From Candidatus Woesearchaeota archaeon (GTDB taxonomy: Archaea > Nanobdellota > Nanobdellia > Woesearchaeales > GW2011-AR9), in assembly GCA_016214025.1 (NCBI GenBank), contig JACRPH010000047.1, positions 1-44,439 of the forward strand: a stretch of 44,439 nucleotides of DNA. The letters are read 5' to 3'. The notes under the pieces are model-generated. The model saw nothing but the letters and a program-made list of their open reading frames with translations. It made no database searches and had not been told where the DNA came from. Position 1 is the stretch's first letter. Every line of letters begins with the position of its first letter. Of the stretch, positions 41,832-44,439 are shown in pieces. The position numbers were made by a program, and so were the translations under genes.

Positions 41832-42396
41832 CGAAGTTGTAACTATCATCAGAGACGTATTGAAAGCAGAAGGGATTGAACGTGCCAGTGATGATACTAT
41901 CGTAAGCATATTTGAGAAAGAATTGATTCACACTGGAAAAGTTCCGGCCAGATTCTTAACTGACTTGAATGAGATAATTGAAGCTAAGCATAAGTTCGAT
42001 AAAGGCAAACTAGCCAAAACCGATATGGAAACAGCCCGAAAAGGCAGCTCCGGATTGATACAATTCCTGATAGAATACCTGCAGAGAAAGCGCGGCAGGG
42101 AATTAGAACGGGCTAAGATTAGAATCAAACGCGGAGATAAGTTTGCGGAGATAGTGCTGTTGGACAAAGTAGCGTTCGTTATTCACGATGTTGATGCCAA
42201 AGAGACCCAGAAGCTGGAGAAAGCCAAGATTAACGCTGATGGAAGCTTAGGTCCAAGAGAAGACAGCACTCTGGAAGAATTTGAAAAAGCGCTGGCTGGA
42301 GCTAAGTTCCCTCAGCGAGCGTTCATCAAAGAGCCTATATTTGAAGATATCAAGAACATCTTTGGAAAGGATGCGGAAGTGCTGGTGAATTATTAA
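41821..42396 (+). CDS. Hypothetical 191-residue protein coupled to the tandem NTase
   Basis: Begins inside the last codons of the NTase gene, so it is translationally coupled and probably works with it. It is mostly helical at first (ISDEVVTIIRDVLKAEGIERASDDTIVSIFEKE), then a basic stretch (FLIEYLQRKRGRELERAKIRIKRG), then strands. No family is recognised. RNA or DNA contact is possible from the basic segment but is speculative. Confidence 0.6.
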   Translation: MISDEVVTIIRDVLKAEGIERASDDTIVSIFEKELIHTGKVPARFLTDLNEIIEAKHKFDKGKLAKTDMETARKGSSGLIQFLIEYLQRKRGRELERAKIRIKRGDKFAEIVLLDKVAFVIHDVDAKETQKLEKAKINADGSLGPREDSTLEEFEKALAGAKFPQRAFIKEPIFEDIKNIFGKDAEVLVNY

Positions 42397-42537
42397 TTAT
42401 TTTCTGTTATTTCTTTCTTACTTTGAATGAGAAATGAACCAATACCTTTATATATTACTTCTTACTTAATAGTAATAAACTAAACGTATACCACAAAATG
42501 AGGTTTAAAATAAAATGAAATTAAACGGAGGTTAAAA

Positions 42538-42879
42538 ATGGATAAATACGATAATAGGAGAGAATTAGATTCTCATTGCGAACGGTGGGTTAAATACGAA
42601 CTGCCCAAAATTGGAATGATGCCAGAAATGCCTGAGTGGGATAACAAAGGAGTAGGCATTTACCTGTTTGGCTTGGTTGACGTAAACAGCCATGACCTTA
42701 AGCAAGAAGGAAAAAGAATTGGAAAAGGATTTCCCCCACCAGCGGGGAGTTTTAGTCTGCTTGACCCCAAAGGGCCTGATGATTTAGCAGCTAAAATGGC
42801 ATTAGAATATCCGCTTCCTGAAGATAATAAAGTAGAGGAAGGAAGTAAAGGATGCCGGTTGGTACCTTTGTTAAGATAA
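42538..42879 (+). CDS. Hypothetical 113-residue protein
   Basis: Starts MDKYDNRRELDSHCERWVKYELPKIG, soluble, with GVGIYLFGLVDVNSHDLKQEG in the middle. No family recognised. GGAGGT lies 6 nt before the ATG, and a TTTATATA box lies further up near 42450, so the transcript has a leader of several dozen bases holding a 6-codon ATG ORF just before the gene. Confidence 0.6.
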   Translation: MDKYDNRRELDSHCERWVKYELPKIGMMPEMPEWDNKGVGIYLFGLVDVNSHDLKQEGKRIGKGFPPPAGSFSLLDPKGPDDLAAKMALEYPLPEDNKVEEGSKGCRLVPLLR

Positions 42880-42898
42880 TTGGAGAGAAGTAAAACCG

Positions 42899-43444
42899 CT
42901 ACTTCACCTCAACGGTAAACTTCTGGGTGTTTCCGTACTGTGCATCTTTGCTGTCTTTAACTTTAACATTAAAAATATATTGTCCGACTAAAGCTTCTTT
43001 GGGCACTTTCACCAGAATTGATATTTTATCATGCTGACCTTCTGCTAACTTACCTGGTTCTGTATCGTCGTATAAGACCCATTTTGTTATTTCTTCTTTG
43101 TCTACACTTAACTCATTTCCTAATTTATCTACTGCAATAGAAAACTCTACTTCTATACTAAACGAATCTTCAGCGCCTACATTTAATATCCCTATTCCGA
43201 ATACGTGGTTATTTCCCCTTTCTACTGTAGCCACGTTTCTGGGCAGGGCCACTTCTTTACCCTCATCTACTAACAGACGTTCTAATTCGGCATTAGTTTT
43301 CTCGTCTAAGAGTGCTTTATTCTCTTCCGCTCCACTAATAAACTTGTAAATCAGAGTTACCCCACCAGCTAGAACGACTAACGAGATAATCACCACTACT
43401 AATGTTTCTACTGATAAGCCGATAGTTGCTTTTTTGTGGAGCAT
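42899..43444 (-). CDS. Archaeal pilin-like secreted or membrane protein
   Basis: About 181 residues. It begins MLHKKATIGLSVETLVVVIISLVVLAGGVTLIYKF, a short basic leader then a G-L-S-x-E-T junction and a hydrophobic helix, the class III signal layout of archaeal type IV pilin-like proteins. The rest is beta-rich with repeated strand pairs. The ATG at 43444 is chosen because a TTTATATA box is 30 nt upstream. It could be a pilus subunit or a membrane-anchored surface protein. Confidence 0.7.
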   Translation of the reverse strand: MLHKKATIGLSVETLVVVIISLVVLAGGVTLIYKFISGAEENKALLDEKTNAELERLLVDEGKEVALPRNVATVERGNNHVFGIGILNVGAEDSFSIEVEFSIAVDKLGNELSVDKEEITKWVLYDDTEPGKLAEGQHDKISILVKVPKEALVGQYIFNVKVKDSKDAQYGNTQKFTVEVK

Positions 43445-43521
43445 TATACCTTTTAAAACCACAAAATATATAAACTGTTCTAATTACTGAAGAGTATTAA
43501 ATTCATTATGGGGGTGGAAAT

Positions 43522-44439
43522 ATGGCAATAAACAACATCGTTAATAGTTTGAGAAAAGGAATGTTAGGTTTAGGATTAGTTTTGGCTGCTAGTTGTGGTG
43601 GCGGTGCAGGGGATGGAGCAACTTCTGCTGCTGGCTGTAAGAACGACACCGATTGCAAAGGCAATAGAATCTGTATTGACGGAGAATGTATAGAAGGAAG
43701 CAGAACCCCTCCTGGAAAGGATGCTTATACTCCTCTTCCGGATACGTATGATAATTTAGATACTTCCCAAAATTGTACTTCACATTTCGAAAAAGTTTGT
43801 TCGGACGGCGATTTGTACTGGAAAGACAGCTGCGGCAATTTAGAGAACAAACTGGAAAATTGTAAGTATGGCTGCAGCAATGGGAAGTGTAATGAACCGG
43901 GAAGTGATGATTTCCAGAATCAATGCCAGAATGGAAATTTGACTTATTGCGATGTAGATACAAATCAAACCGAAATGTTAAATTGCCAAAGTGAAGGCTT
44001 TTCTCATTGCGATTATGTGGAAATCGTGGGAAACAGCATTTGTTTTGGGGATGGCAAGAGTGGAGATAATTGTCCTACTGAAGCTTGGTTTGCTTATGGT
44101 GATCCGGCTCTTATAAAATCTGAATGTGATTATACAAAAGTTGATGTTTGCAATGTGCCGGGTCCTAATTTAGCTGAAGCTTACTGTACTAATTTTTGCC
44201 AGAATGATTCAGATTGCTCTTGGGGCTGCTGCAACTTGGATATAAAAATTAATGAAGAAACAATTAAGAACGGTTGCGGACCATGCATCTCCACCGGTTG
44301 TTCAAATGAAGAATACACTTGTAATTATGGAAGTTGCATTCCCGGAGATTATATGTGTGATGGCGAGAATGACTGCAATAATGGAGAAGATGAAGAAGGG
44401 TGTTGTACGGATGAATGTGACCATATTAACCAAAAGAAA
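43522..44439 (+). CDS. Cys-rich lipoprotein with an LDL-receptor class A module (runs off the end)
   Basis: Open from ATG 43522 to the window end (306 codons, no stop seen). The N-terminus ends in a lipobox-like LVLAASC at about residue 25. Several Cys-rich stretches follow, including CKNDTDCKGNRICIDGEC. Near 260-294 a complete LDLa pattern occurs: C260, C267, C272, C279, C285, C294, with CIPGDYMCDGENDC and GEDEEGC giving the calcium ligands D280, D284, D290 and E291. The family gives a surface-exposed, disulfide-rich protein. The C-terminal end is outside the window. Confidence 0.75.
   Translation, partial: MAINNIVNSLRKGMLGLGLVLAASCGGGAGDGATSAAGCKNDTDCKGNRICIDGECIEGSRTPPGKDAYTPLPDTYDNLDTSQNCTSHFEKVCSDGDLYWKDSCGNLENKLENCKYGCSNGKCNEPGSDDFQNQCQNGNLTYCDVDTNQTEMLNCQSEGFSHCDYVEIVGNSICFGDGKSGDNCPTEAWFAYGDPALIKSECDYTKVDVCNVPGPNLAEAYCTNFCQNDSDCSWGCCNLDIKINEETIKNGCGPCISTGCSNEEYTCNYGSCIPGDYMCDGENDCNNGEDEEGCCTDECDHINQKK

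Overview
This window reads as a gene-dense archaeal chromosome segment, most likely from a DPANN lineage near Woesearchaeota/Pacearchaeota/Nanoarchaeota. The evidence is an archaeal RNA polymerase subunit L, a ribosomal protein S15 of the archaeal/eukaryotic kind, a ZPR1 zinc-finger protein, a one-chain DNA primase (PriS catalytic part plus PriL Fe-S part), the archaeal trio of Era-like GTPase, DUF2073 and OapC-type zinc ribbon, and intron-bearing tRNAs. Promoters are archaeal and mostly leaderless: a TTTATAAA/TTTATATA box usually sits 29-33 nt before the start codon. I used this spacing, or a GGAGG site where present, to choose starts. The lineage is an inference from gene content.

Layout. 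1-3784: an accessory block with a GNAT acetyltransferase, a four-gene minus-strand operon ending in a cysteine-rich small peptide and a radical SAM/SPASM maturase (a candidate RiPP cluster), and a winged-helix regulator. It is bounded on both sides by the same coding repeat, which ends in CDATxAFPLLVAG. 3810-11034: HD hydrolase, Rpo11, primase, MgtC/DUF4010 transporter, MBL hydrolase, DUF1016 nuclease and RBBP9-like hydrolase. 11099-15623: AbrB regulator, polysaccharide deacetylase, a two-intron tRNA-Gly, ZPR1, OapC and DUF2073. 15816-17873: the Era-like GTPase, interrupted inside its P-loop by a 473-residue intein. 17995-20983: MgtA-like P-type ATPase and a three-intron tRNA-Leu.

21135-32908: wHTH protein, S15, phosphodiesterase, a possible SecB-like protein, UMP kinase-like protein, RNase H-fold exonuclease, NAD kinase-like protein, an AlbA_2/ATPase plus PIN pair, a membrane protein and an AbrB-PhoU regulator. 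Two stretches without genes (21754-21896 and 25866-26254) are rich in long perfect hairpins. 32961-44439: APH-like kinase, radical SAM protein, a HEPN-MNT pair bracketed by GTTAATNNATTAAC palindromes at an exact 39-nt pitch, a pentapeptide-repeat protein, a metallopeptidase, two paralogous unknown proteins, a tandem nucleotidyltransferase, a pilin-like protein and a cysteine-rich lipoprotein with an LDL-receptor class A module that runs off the end.

The strongest candidates for something new are the candidate RiPP cluster (737-2726), the periodic palindromes around HEPN-MNT (35628-36623), the multi-intron tRNAs, the P-loop intein, the LDLa-bearing lipoprotein, and the inverted 97-bp double-dyad repeats at 9.3 and 20.7 kb.
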